Assembly: GCA_031546985.1 (NCBI GenBank)
Contig: JAVBJN010000016.1
Coordinates: forward strand, 53,713 to 117,712
Direction of reading: 5' to 3'
DNA length: 64,000 nt
From: JAVBJN01 sp031546985
Lineage (GTDB): Bacteria; Bacteroidota; Bacteroidia; Chitinophagales; Chitinophagaceae
Position 1 is the first letter of the stretch, and each line of letters begins with the position of its first letter. The notes under the pieces are model-generated. The model searched no databases. It saw only the letters and a program-made list of their open reading frames with translations, and was not told the origin of the DNA. The translations under genes and the position numbers were made by a program. Positions 54,192 through 63,232 of this stretch are shown here, one piece after another.

Positions 54192-55103
54192 GTGAACGAT
54201 CAGAAAGATGTATTAAAGGCCCACCTGGCATTGCTGGGCGCCAACCTGTTTTATGGCGCCGGGTTTACCGTAGCTAAATTGGTGATGCCACGATTGATAG
54301 CGCCCGAAGGGTTTATCCTCATTCGTGTGGTGAGCACCTGCCTGTTGTTCTGGTTGTCTTTTGCCGGAGGCAATGCCTTTCGCACCAAATTCGAAAAAAA
54401 GGACTGGCGCAAACTGGTGCTGGGCGGTTTGTTTGGTGTAGCCATTAACCAGTTGTTCTTTTTTAAAGGGCTTAACCTTACACAGCCCATTCATGCCTCG
54501 CTCATAATGCTGAGCACGCCTATCCTTATTACGTTTATCGCTTCTTTCCTGCTTAAAGAGAGGGTAACCTCCCTAAAACTCCTGGGTTTGGTATTAGGCG
54601 TAAGCGGTGCCGTTTTCCTGATTGCGCAAAAGGCCGCAGGCAAGGGTGGCTCCAATGTGGCCCTGGGCGATTTTATGGTGTTTCTAAACGCTGCATCCTA
54701 TGCCATCTACCTGGTGCTCATTAAACCTCTCATGGCCAAATACAGGCCTGTTATCGTTATTCGCTGGGTATTCCTGTTCGGGGCCTTATTTGTACTGCCT
54801 TTTGGCTGGAACGATTTTGCCGCTATTGAATGGAGCCAATTCGTTTGGAGCGATTACCTGGCTGTGGCCTTTATTGTAGTGTGCTGCACCTTCTGCACGT
54901 ATTTGTGGAACACTTACGCGTTAAGAAAACTGAGCGCTTCTACCGCCGGGGCTTATATCTATCTGCAACCATTGTTTGCAGCCATTATCGCTGTTATTTT
55001 TTATGGCGAAACGCTTACCTGGCAAAAGGTAGTATCTGCCGTGCTCATTTTTGCGGGGGTGTACCTGGTTACCAAACCCGCACAGGCCAAACCTGTTAGT
55101 TAA
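54192..55103 (+). CDS. EamA/DMT-family transporter
   Basis: A 303-aa integral membrane protein with ten predicted helices in two EamA repeats (LALLGANLFYGAGFTVAKL... and GDFMVFLNAASYAIYLVLIK...), including the family's Pro/Gly-rich helix patterns. The start is GTG at 54192. EamA proteins export metabolites such as amino acids; substrate unknown here. It is in the same direction as the glycosyltransferase 24 nt upstream and may be cotranscribed with it. Confidence 0.92.
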   Translation: MNDQKDVLKAHLALLGANLFYGAGFTVAKLVMPRLIAPEGFILIRVVSTCLLFWLSFAGGNAFRTKFEKKDWRKLVLGGLFGVAINQLFFFKGLNLTQPIHASLIMLSTPILITFIASFLLKERVTSLKLLGLVLGVSGAVFLIAQKAAGKGGSNVALGDFMVFLNAASYAIYLVLIKPLMAKYRPVIVIRWVFLFGALFVLPFGWNDFAAIEWSQFVWSDYLAVAFIVVCCTFCTYLWNTYALRKLSASTAGAYIYLQPLFAAIIAVIFYGETLTWQKVVSAVLIFAGVYLVTKPAQAKPVS

Positions 55104-55151
55104 ATCGGGTATCTTTTTATTGTTCCACCAGCTTACAGTAACTTGCACCGC

Positions 55152-56186
55152 ATGAAAAAGCTGTGTGCAGGAATGGTTATCGCAACGTCCATACTCATGG
55201 GCTGCCAAACCCGTAAACCTGCGGTGGTTACACCCGCTTTTTACTACTGGAAAACCAGCTGGCAACTGGGCCCGGCCGAACAAAAAATACTAGCCGATGT
55301 GCAAGCCGGTAAAATTTACGTGCGTTTGTTTGATGTGGCCTGGAATACACTTACCAACCAGCCTTATCCCGAATCGGTCATCCGGTTTCAGGATACAACT
55401 TACCTGCAATACGACCTGGTGCCGGTGTTTTACATTACCACCGATGTGCTCAGGCGCTTAACCGAAAGCAATACTGACTCGCTGGCGTTTAACATAAACC
55501 GCCTGTTGCTGGGGCTGAACCGTACCGATGGCTTGCAATACCACGAAATACAGGTAGATGCAGATTGGACTAAAAACACCCGAACCGCTTATTTTGCCTT
55601 GCTCGAAAAACTGAAAAGACAACCAGCTTTCCACGGTAAAAAAATATCCTGCACCATCCGGCTGCACCAGCTAAACAGCCTGGCCAGCAGCGGTGTGCCG
55701 CCGGTAGATAAAGGATTGCTTATGTGCTACAATATGGGCGATCTCATGAAATGGGGCGCGCACAATTCCATTTTGGATATGCATACCCTGCACACTTATC
55801 TTGATCCGTTTAAAAAATACCCGCTGCACCTCGATGTGGCATTGCCTTTGTTCGAATGGGCAGTGCTGTTCGATAATCGCCAGTTTAAAGGATTGCTCAA
55901 TGGCGTTACCCAGCAGGAGCTGGCACAGCATACCGATTTTTCGTTGCTGGAAAAAGGTTTGTACAAAGCTTTACGCACCACCATGCTGCATGGCTACAAC
56001 ATCTCTGCAGGGCAGGTAGTGCGCATAGAGCCGGTAACGGCAGAGGTGGTGCAACAGGCTGCCGAGCTAACCGCCAGCAAAATCAAAAACGATAGTACCA
56101 ACGTAATTTTGTTTCACCTGGATAGCGCTTTGCTGTCCAAATATTCAACCCATGACCTGGAAAAAATATTTAGCACTTACCATTAG
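55152..56186 (+). CDS. Lipoprotein of unknown function, 344 aa
   Basis: From ATG 55152 the signal peptide MKKLCAGMVIATSILMGC ends in a lipobox with Cys near residue 18. The mature part has FYYWKTSWQLG, then repeated aromatic and hydrophobic strands, and LFDVAW, LYRLTES-type motifs without a recognised active site. The C-terminus ends DLEKIFSTYH. Its last 35 nt overlap the signal-peptide codons of the next gene, which is unusual and implies that the two are made together. Family not recognised. Confidence 0.75.
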   Translation: MKKLCAGMVIATSILMGCQTRKPAVVTPAFYYWKTSWQLGPAEQKILADVQAGKIYVRLFDVAWNTLTNQPYPESVIRFQDTTYLQYDLVPVFYITTDVLRRLTESNTDSLAFNINRLLLGLNRTDGLQYHEIQVDADWTKNTRTAYFALLEKLKRQPAFHGKKISCTIRLHQLNSLASSGVPPVDKGLLMCYNMGDLMKWGAHNSILDMHTLHTYLDPFKKYPLHLDVALPLFEWAVLFDNRQFKGLLNGVTQQELAQHTDFSLLEKGLYKALRTTMLHGYNISAGQVVRIEPVTAEVVQQAAELTASKIKNDSTNVILFHLDSALLSKYSTHDLEKIFSTYH

Positions 56187-58611
56187 CCTTTGCGCTGCGG
56201 GCATCATCACCCAAAAAGTGGTAGAAGCATGCGGCGGCGACTATGATCCTGAGGATTCGTATGTCTCTTTTTTTCATAATAACCTGACCAACGACGATTC
56301 TTACCGTCCGTTCTATTATACTTCGTATTTCCGGTATTATACCGATTACGATTACTACTATGGTGCGGCGGCCGATACGACCGATGCGAATATCGCCGAG
56401 TGGAAAACCCAATTGGGTGCCGGAGTGCGCGATAAGGATATGTACCAGTTTGTATACGGTTATCCGCTTACGCAATTGTCTAATCTCTATTACCATTTAG
56501 AGAAGCAGCAAACCCTTACCTTGCCCGATTCTGTTAAGCGCAACAGTATGACGCAGTGGTTTATGCAGGAGAAAAACCTCGAACTGCTGGGCTATCTGAT
56601 GTATGCCAAGAAATGCGAGCCGCATGTGCTGGCCGGCGATTACGATCCGTGGGATGTGCAAAGCATTCGCCGCGATGTACCTGCCATGAACAAGCTTATG
56701 AAAGGCGGACAGCAGTTGCTGGCTGTAGCCAAAAGCGATTGGGTAAAACTGCGCTATGCCTACCAGGTGGTTCGCCTGGCGCACTATAGCGGGCAGTACG
56801 ATAAAACCATTCAGCTGTACGACTCTTTGGTAAAGCCGTTAAAAGCTACCCCTAGTATTATGCAAGACCGTTGCCTGGCGCTGGTTTCGGGTGCCGAGCG
56901 TAAAACAGGGTCTCCTTATACCGCTGCGGTAGGTTTTGCAGAAGTGTTTGACCAGAGCGAAGAGCTGCGGCAGATGGCGCACCTCAACTATTCGTGGATT
57001 AAGATAGACGACCATGACCAGTTGCTCAAAACCTGTCCCAATAACCACCTGCGCTCTGTGGTATGGACGCTGGATGGGTTGAACCAGCCCGAATACAATT
57101 CCGAATGCCTGGAGCAGGCCTGGAAAGCCGATCCTGCTTCTAAAGCATTGCCTTTGCTGCTTACCCGCGAAATCAATAAACTGGAAGAAGGGTATTACAG
57201 TAATAAATTAATGCAGGAACGAGGATTCTCCGGCGGATGGAACTATTTCTATTTCCTGAATGCGCCGGATGACAGCCGCCGTGCCGAAATTGTGAAAGAA
57301 CAAACCCATGTTCAAAAACTAACCGCACTGGCCGAAAACATTGCGAAGGACAAAAAAGTATCCGGTCCGGCTTATTGGTATACCGGCGCTGCTTACCTCA
57401 ATGTAATGCAGGATAAGGTAAAACAGGCCGATAAACTGCTGGCCAAAGCAGAAAAACAGCATCCCTCCGCATCTATACAGGAGCAGATTACCATTATACA
57501 ATTGCTCTCTACCGTTAGAGGTGCCAAAACGATTGATGCCGCAATGGAGCAGAAGCTCTACAAATTTTTTACGTGGATGGAGTCAAAAGCTGCGCAGTCG
57601 GGCGAAACCGAAAGGAGCTTCCGGAGCGCGTTAAATACAATGGTAGCTACCCGTTACCTGCAGCAGGGCGATACCGTTAAAGCGGTGCTGTGTTACAATA
57701 AGGCAGAATCGTCCATTCACAGCAATCCTTGGGGCGATGCGCCTACATCGGGCAAAACCATTTCTGACCTGAGCGGATATTATTGGGATATGTCTGGTAT
57801 GGTGCTCAATAAAATGATGAGTGTGCAGGGTGTTCAACAAATGAAGGCTTTTGCAGGTAAGTCTGGCAAAAACGATTTCGAAAAATGGTTGATGAAAGAT
57901 AATGTGTTCGACAACCAGATGCTGAGCGAGCTGGAAGGCACCAAGTACCTGCGGATGCAGGATTTTTCTGCCGCAGAGAAGGCGCTAACCGCTTCGGGCA
58001 AGTGGCGCGACCGGCCTTTTGTAAATCCGTTTGTGACCCGCACCCGTGACCAGATGGAGTACGAAGACATCGATTCCATTAACATGATTACCAAAGAAGC
58101 CTATGCCAAAAAGATGGCCGATCTGGAAAAGAGGTTAGTGCAGAAAGATAAAGGATACGCGAAACTGGCTTTTGATTACGCCAATGGATTGTACAATATC
58201 AGTTACTATGGCAAAAGCTGGGATATGTTGTTTTACGATCGCAGCACGTATGAAGATCATGCTTATTACGAAGATACAACCCGGTTAAACGCAACAGAGG
58301 AAATGTACTATCGCTGCGGCAAAGCAGAGCATTATTACATGGAAGCCTTTAACAACAGCACCGATAAAAACTTTAAGGCTACCTGTCTGTTTATGGCCGC
58401 CAAATGCTGGCAGAAACGGGCTAAGGAGGTAAACCTGAGCTTGCCCAAGTCCCTGACCGATGCATTGGATTCTTATATAATCTACAGCCTTACCAATCCA
58501 TACTTTAAGCAATTGCAGGAATACCAGAAAACCGATTTCTATAAAGATGTGTATGGTAGCTGCGGCTATTTGCAACTGTATGTAAAGAAGGCGAAGTATT
58601 TTAATAAATAA
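56152..58611 (+). CDS. Large secreted protein of unknown function, 819 aa
   Basis: A signal peptide (MTWKKYLALTISLCAAGIITQKVVEA) is followed by an unusually Tyr/Asp-rich stretch (FYYTSYFRYYTDYDYYYG, residues ~60-78). The main part is a helical solenoid with TPR-like periodicity. The last ~200 residues again are Tyr-rich (YDRSTYEDHAYYED). It overlaps the upstream lipoprotein gene by 35 nt. No catalytic motif is visible; the two proteins likely form a cell-surface pair. Function unknown. Confidence 0.8.
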   Translation: MTWKKYLALTISLCAAGIITQKVVEACGGDYDPEDSYVSFFHNNLTNDDSYRPFYYTSYFRYYTDYDYYYGAAADTTDANIAEWKTQLGAGVRDKDMYQFVYGYPLTQLSNLYYHLEKQQTLTLPDSVKRNSMTQWFMQEKNLELLGYLMYAKKCEPHVLAGDYDPWDVQSIRRDVPAMNKLMKGGQQLLAVAKSDWVKLRYAYQVVRLAHYSGQYDKTIQLYDSLVKPLKATPSIMQDRCLALVSGAERKTGSPYTAAVGFAEVFDQSEELRQMAHLNYSWIKIDDHDQLLKTCPNNHLRSVVWTLDGLNQPEYNSECLEQAWKADPASKALPLLLTREINKLEEGYYSNKLMQERGFSGGWNYFYFLNAPDDSRRAEIVKEQTHVQKLTALAENIAKDKKVSGPAYWYTGAAYLNVMQDKVKQADKLLAKAEKQHPSASIQEQITIIQLLSTVRGAKTIDAAMEQKLYKFFTWMESKAAQSGETERSFRSALNTMVATRYLQQGDTVKAVLCYNKAESSIHSNPWGDAPTSGKTISDLSGYYWDMSGMVLNKMMSVQGVQQMKAFAGKSGKNDFEKWLMKDNVFDNQMLSELEGTKYLRMQDFSAAEKALTASGKWRDRPFVNPFVTRTRDQMEYEDIDSINMITKEAYAKKMADLEKRLVQKDKGYAKLAFDYANGLYNISYYGKSWDMLFYDRSTYEDHAYYEDTTRLNATEEMYYRCGKAEHYYMEAFNNSTDKNFKATCLFMAAKCWQKRAKEVNLSLPKSLTDALDSYIIYSLTNPYFKQLQEYQKTDFYKDVYGSCGYLQLYVKKAKYFNK

Positions 58612-58952
58612 GAAGTTTGATAACTGGAGCATTAATGGACTATTGAAACTGTTGGGGAAGCCCAATGCCACAGTAGTACTGTTGCCCAATCGGCGGTTCC
58701 TCACCGAAAACGCGGTGTAGCCGTTTTCGGTCAGTTTTTTTTGCGTTACTTTTTTTCTGCAAAAAAAGTAACAGAAAGATGAAAGGTGTGCAGGTGGTGA
58801 CTGTCTCGACATTATGTGGAATGCATAGTTCCTGTCTGGTCATGATACGTCAGAGCGTAAACTCCCCGGGACCTGACAGGTCCCGTAAATCAAAATAAAA
58901 CCCCTCCGCAGCAATCAGCCACGGAGGGGTTTTTATGTTTAGCATATGATCA
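58612..58952. other. Gene-free stretch with nested inverted repeats and a terminator
   Basis: No gene is seen. ACCGAAAACG/CGTTTTCGGT (58703-58731) is followed by TTTTTTTT and may end the 819-aa gene's message. Arms GTTACTTTTTTT and AAAAAAAGTAAC (58745-58772) form a 12-bp dyad around CTGC, a common interspersed type in this phylum. CGGGACCT-GAC-AGGTCCCG is at 58867-58885. The terminator at 58897-58934 serves the minus-strand gene. Confidence 0.7.
58897..58934. terminator. Terminator for the ArsC-like gene
   Basis: AAAACCCCTCCG (58897-58908) and CGGAGGGGTTTTT (58922-58934), strong stem with T-run on both strands. Confidence 0.9.
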
Positions 58953-59309
58953 TTACATCATATCAATGATCAGATCTTCTACCACATTTTTCTCACTTCC
59001 GATATACAGCTTGCCATTGTACTGCACAACCGGGCGTTTCAGAAAGGTATAATGCTCCAGGATGTACTTCCGGAAATCATCTTCTGTAAGCGTTTGGTCT
59101 GCCAGGCCCAAAGCTTTATACTGCTGCGATTTTTTGCTAAAAAGCGCTCTGTAGGAGCCTGTTTGTGCTTTTAATGCATCCAGTTGCTCGGCGGTAATGG
59201 GTTCGGTCTTTATATCCTGCAGTTCAAAACCATTGCCTTTGGCGTTAATTTCTTTCATGATACGCTTGCAGGTATCGCAGGTAGAGAGGTAATAAATTTT
59301 ATTGGACAT
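58953..59309 (-). CDS. ArsC/Spx-type thioredoxin-fold protein
   Basis: A 118-aa protein. The redox motif CDTC is at residues ~11-14 (STCDTCKRIMKEI). ITAEQLDALKAQTG and YTFLKRPVVQYNGKLYIG follow, which is the cis-Pro region of ArsC/YffB proteins. Arsenate reductase activity is possible but the family also includes YffB and Spx-like proteins; no ars genes are nearby. It is preceded by an unknown membrane-anchored protein gene on the same strand, 76 nt upstream. Confidence 0.85.
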   Translation of the reverse strand: MSNKIYYLSTCDTCKRIMKEINAKGNGFELQDIKTEPITAEQLDALKAQTGSYRALFSKKSQQYKALGLADQTLTEDDFRKYILEHYTFLKRPVVQYNGKLYIGSEKNVVEDLIIDMM

Positions 59310-59385
59310 GATGTATGTTTTCGTCAGTTATCATTCACAGCACAGCCATGAATCAATGCGCGAAAGTACAATGTTTTGTCCATTG

Positions 59386-60099
59386 CTACTTTTTCCGGCC
59401 CTCCTGCCGTTTTGGGGTAGTATCTTTTGGCATTTCGATACGATGAACTGCTGATTTGCCCATAATAATATCGTGGGGGTTGTCTACAGGTACCGGCGGA
59501 AAAGTTGTCTGGGACGGTATAGGAATGGCTTTAACGCTATCCACATCGGTTTGCGGTACCACCGCAGGTTCTCCCATCAGCATAGGCGGCTCCGGAGGCG
59601 GTGGAGCAATCGCAACACCACCCAAAATCATATGCTCTGTTTTAGGAGGTTTGTGCGCAGCAGGTGGCGCTACGCTATCCGGCACATAAACCCTTATACC
59701 ACCCATTATGTCAGGATTATCGGGAGGGGCAGGAACCTGCACCGTTGGCACCGGAGGTTTTTGTTTGGTTTGGGCAGCAGGTGAGTCGCAGGAGGCCGAG
59801 AGTAACCCGAATGCAAACAGGAAAATAGCTGCGGTTTTGGTAAACCGGGAAAAAGGGATCTGGTGTATGGTGGTTACAAAATCATCCGGGGTGGTTAACG
59901 GTACATTGACATAGGCTGCCGGAATGCGGCCGCAGGTATTGGTGTTTTCCTGCAGGTACAACATAATGTCTTCCGGCTCCCAGCTGGCGAAATCTACTAC
60001 GGTTTTGCAGCACAGGGCACAATGGCGGCCTTTATCGTCGGGTGTCATGGCATTCCAGTTCTCATGGCAGGGTTCGGCTATTTGAATGTACGACGGCAT
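59386..60099 (-). CDS. Membrane-anchored protein with Bacteroidetes Cys-rich N-terminal domain and Pro-rich tail
   Basis: A 237-aa protein starting at ATG 60099 (MPSYIQIAEPCHENWNAM). The first ~65 residues match a widespread Bacteroidetes domain: CHENWNAMTPDDKGRHCALC then CKTVVDFASWEPEDIMLYL, with five or so conserved Cys. A hydrophobic helix (FTKTAAIFLFAFGLLSASC) follows, and then a low-complexity tail rich in Pro, Val and Ala (QKPPVPTVQVPAPPDNP). Members often sit before TonB-like or carboxypeptidase-regulatory tails. Function unknown. Confidence 0.8.
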   Translation of the reverse strand: MPSYIQIAEPCHENWNAMTPDDKGRHCALCCKTVVDFASWEPEDIMLYLQENTNTCGRIPAAYVNVPLTTPDDFVTTIHQIPFSRFTKTAAIFLFAFGLLSASCDSPAAQTKQKPPVPTVQVPAPPDNPDIMGGIRVYVPDSVAPPAAHKPPKTEHMILGGVAIAPPPPEPPMLMGEPAVVPQTDVDSVKAIPIPSQTTFPPVPVDNPHDIIMGKSAVHRIEMPKDTTPKRQEGRKK

Positions 60100-60251
60100 A
60101 GTGTTGTTGTTTTCAATAAGATGCACTGGCCGTTTAAATTGCATAAACACAACGGGTAAATTTTTTTCCGTGTGATTTGATTATCAGCAAAATGCCGGGA
60201 ATCAGAATCGGGAACTGGGTGCAGTGCCGCCTAAATTGTAACTTAGCCCGC

Positions 60252-63083
60252 ATGAAGAAGTTGTTTTTGCTCGATGCCATGGCATTGATTTATAGAGCTT
60301 ATTATGCGCTGATACGTAATCCCCGCATTACCAGCACCGGAAAAAATACCAATGCCCAGTTTGGGTTTACCAATACACTGATAGACCTTATTAACAAGGA
60401 AAAACCCACGCACCTTGCTGTGGCTTTCGATACCCATGCGCCTACCGAAAGGCATACCGATTTTGCCGAGTATAAGGCCAATCGCCAGGAGGCGCCGGAA
60501 GATCTGCTGGCAGCCCTGCCCGATATTAAACGCATCATTCGTGGGTTCAACATTCCGGTGGTAGAGCTGGATGGTTTTGAGGCCGATGATGTGATTGGTA
60601 CCCTGGCCTGGGAAGCTGCCGATGCGGGTTACGAGGTATATATGGTTACCCCCGATAAAGACTACGGCCAATTGGTGCGCGATAATATATTTATATGGGT
60701 GCCGCCCGCTTTTGGCAACCCCGCCAAAATTATGGGCCCCAAAGAAGTGTGCGAGAAATGGAGCATTAAGAGTGTAGACCAGGTAGTAGACATTCTGGGC
60801 CTCATGGGCGATGCGGTAGATAATATTCCGGGTATTCCTGGTGTGGGCGAAAAAACGGCTGCCAAACTGCTGGCCGAGTACCACACGCTGGAAGGGGTGC
60901 TGGAAAATGCCGAAAGTATTAAGGGCGCATTGGGCGAGAAAATACGCAATGGCCGTGAGTCGGCTATTATGAGTAAAAAGCTCGCACGTATCATTACCAC
61001 CGTTCCGGTACAGTTTCATGAAGAAGATTTTTGCATGTCGGATTGGGACCGCCCGGCATTGGAGCAGGTGTTTGCAGAGCTGGAGTTTAAATCAATGGGC
61101 AAGCGCATCCTCGGCGATGGGTTCAATATCCACAACACTGAGGCCGTGCAAACCGATCTGTTTGGCAATGTAGTGCAACCCAAAGCAGAAAAACCCAAAC
61201 CTGCCACCGCTGCCGGAAGAACCGGTGTAACCGAACTAGCCGAAGGTGAAATCGCTTCTGGCGAAAAGAACATACACAATACACCGCACGATTATAAACT
61301 GGTAAATGACGATGCGGCTATCGCACAGCTTATTGCCGACTTGCAACAGCAAACCGAAATCTGCTTTGATACCGAAACCACCGGCACCGATGCCAATATC
61401 GCCGAGCTGGTAGGCTTAAGCTTTAGCTGGAAACCCGGAGAAGGCTATTACGTGCCTTGCTCCTCTGATCGCGAAGCCACACTGGCTTTGCTGCAAAAAT
61501 TTGCGCCACTCTTTGCCGATACGACTAAAAACTGGGTAGGGCAAAACCTGAAGTACGATCTGCTCATGCTCAAATGGTATGGTTACACCCTGGCAGGCAA
61601 CACGTTTGATACCATGCTGGCCCACTACCTTATAGAGCCCGAAGGCAAGCGCAGTATGGATATGCTGAGCGCCAAATACCTCAATTACGAGCCGGTAGCC
61701 ATTGAAGAGCTGATTGGCAAAAAAGGAAAGAGCCAGGGCAGCATGCGCGATGTGGAACTGGAAAAAATTAAAGAATACGCCTCAGAAGATGCCGATATTA
61801 CCTTGCAGCTCAAGCACCATTTTGCACCGCTGCTCAAAGAGTTTGAACTCGAAAAAGTATTTGACGAGGTAGAGAACCCATTGGTAAAAGTGCTGACCGA
61901 TATGGAGTTTGAGGGCGTACGCATCGACCAGGGATTTTTGAACGACTACTCCAAAGAGCTCGACCGCGAAGCCAAACTGAGCGAAGAGCGGGTATATGAA
62001 ATGGCAGGCGTGCGGTTTAACCTAGCTTCGCCCAAGCAACTGGGAGAAGTGCTGTTCGAAAAACTGCAACTCGATCCTAAAGCCAAAAAAACCAAAACCG
62101 GGCAGTACGCTACCGGCGAAGAAGTGTTGCTGAAACTGGCCAGCAAACACCAGATTGTAGACGATATACTGGCGTTCCGCGAGCTCACCAAACTAAAATC
62201 GACTTATGTAGATGCGCTGCCTACCATGATAAACCCCAAAACCGGCCGGGTGCATACTTCTTATGCCCAGGCAGTGGCGGTTACAGGCCGTTTGAGCAGC
62301 AACAATCCCAACCTGCAAAACATTCCGGTACGTACCGACAGGGGTAAGGAGATCCGTAAGGCCTTTGTGCCCCGCGATGCAGAGCACACCCTGATCTCTG
62401 CCGATTACAGCCAGATAGAACTGCGCATTGTGGCGGCCATCAGCGGCGATGCCAACATGGTAGATGCTTTCCGTTCCGGCAAAGACATTCACACGGCTAC
62501 TGCCGCCAAAGTATATGGCATTGAAGAAAGCGATGTAACCAAAGAGATGCGGTACAAAGCCAAGAGTGTAAACTTTGGTATCATATACGGTCAGGGTGCT
62601 TTTGGCCTGGCAGAGAACCTGGGCATTCCCCGTGCCGAGGCCAAGCAACTTATCGACAACTATTTTGCGCAGTACACTTCCATTAAAAAATATATGGACG
62701 AAACGGTGAACTACGCGCGCGAGCACGGTTTTGTGCAAACCATTATGGGCCGCAAGCGCTGGTTAAAAGATATTACCTCAGCCAATGCGGTGGTGAGGGG
62801 CTATGCCGAGCGCAATGCCATTAATACACCCATCCAGGGTACAGCGGCCGATATGATTAAAATGGCCATGATCCGCATCCAGGAGCGTATGAAAGCCGAG
62901 AACCTGCGCAGCCGCATGATTTTGCAGGTGCACGATGAATTGATTTTTGATGCGCACAACAGCGAGCTGGATATTTTGCAGCCGCTTATTATCGAATGTA
63001 TGCAGAGTGCTATGGTACTGCCACACGAAGTTCCGGTACTGGCCGAGGTAGGCACCGGTAAAAACTGGCTGGAAGCGCACTAG
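60252..63083 (+). CDS. polA: DNA polymerase I
   Basis: A 943-aa enzyme. The 5'-3' exonuclease domain (1-~300) starts KLFLLDAMALIYRAYYAL with GFEADDVIGTLA and IPGVGEKTAAKLL. The 3'-5' proofreading domain has DTETTGTDANIAEL and the Asp of LKYDLLMLKWYG. The polymerase domain has DYSQIELRI, the O-helix segment RYKAKSVNFGIIYG and QVHDELIFD, so all motifs are intact. ATG 60252 is chosen over ATG 60177 because it begins the conserved sequence. It is followed by recA but with 149 nt and a separate promoter between. Confidence 0.97.
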   Translation: MKKLFLLDAMALIYRAYYALIRNPRITSTGKNTNAQFGFTNTLIDLINKEKPTHLAVAFDTHAPTERHTDFAEYKANRQEAPEDLLAALPDIKRIIRGFNIPVVELDGFEADDVIGTLAWEAADAGYEVYMVTPDKDYGQLVRDNIFIWVPPAFGNPAKIMGPKEVCEKWSIKSVDQVVDILGLMGDAVDNIPGIPGVGEKTAAKLLAEYHTLEGVLENAESIKGALGEKIRNGRESAIMSKKLARIITTVPVQFHEEDFCMSDWDRPALEQVFAELEFKSMGKRILGDGFNIHNTEAVQTDLFGNVVQPKAEKPKPATAAGRTGVTELAEGEIASGEKNIHNTPHDYKLVNDDAAIAQLIADLQQQTEICFDTETTGTDANIAELVGLSFSWKPGEGYYVPCSSDREATLALLQKFAPLFADTTKNWVGQNLKYDLLMLKWYGYTLAGNTFDTMLAHYLIEPEGKRSMDMLSAKYLNYEPVAIEELIGKKGKSQGSMRDVELEKIKEYASEDADITLQLKHHFAPLLKEFELEKVFDEVENPLVKVLTDMEFEGVRIDQGFLNDYSKELDREAKLSEERVYEMAGVRFNLASPKQLGEVLFEKLQLDPKAKKTKTGQYATGEEVLLKLASKHQIVDDILAFRELTKLKSTYVDALPTMINPKTGRVHTSYAQAVAVTGRLSSNNPNLQNIPVRTDRGKEIRKAFVPRDAEHTLISADYSQIELRIVAAISGDANMVDAFRSGKDIHTATAAKVYGIEESDVTKEMRYKAKSVNFGIIYGQGAFGLAENLGIPRAEAKQLIDNYFAQYTSIKKYMDETVNYAREHGFVQTIMGRKRWLKDITSANAVVRGYAERNAINTPIQGTAADMIKMAMIRIQERMKAENLRSRMILQVHDELIFDAHNSELDILQPLIIECMQSAMVLPHEVPVLAEVGTGKNWLEAH

Positions 63084-63107
63084 AAAAAAGTTTTAAAAAA
63101 GATTTAC

Positions 63108-63143
63108 TGCGTAAATAGATTACGCACCGGATAAATAATTTTG
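63108..63143 (+). promoter_or_regulatory. Palindromic promoter, copy 7 (recA)
   Basis: TGCGTAA-ATAGA-TTACGCA at 63108-63126 is a perfect dyad; 9-nt gap; TAATTTTG (63136-63143) is a perfect -7 box. It lies 90 nt before the recA start. Confidence 0.87.
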
Positions 63144-63152
63144 CCATTGTAA

Positions 63153-63217
63153 TTAGCAAGAAATATATTTGCTAAATAGTTTAGCGAAAGCGAAACGGCA
63201 GATACTCTTTAAATTTG
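63153..63217 (+). promoter_or_regulatory. Further -7 boxes and inverted repeat before recA
   Basis: TATATTTG (63164-63171) and TAAATTTG (63210-63217) are two more TAnnTTTG matches, so recA may have up to three start sites. TTAGCAA (63153-63159) and TTGCTAA (63169-63175) form an inverted repeat, with a related TTAGCGAA at 63181-63188. The last box gives a leader of only ~10 nt. Confidence 0.5.
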
Positions 63218-63232
63218 TATAAAACCTTAGAT

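Noticed and set aside
63108..63126. Classical LexA box of E. coli or Bacillus type
   Set aside because: The dyad TGCGTAA-N5-TTACGCA matches neither CTGT-N8-ACAG nor GAAC-N4-GTTC.
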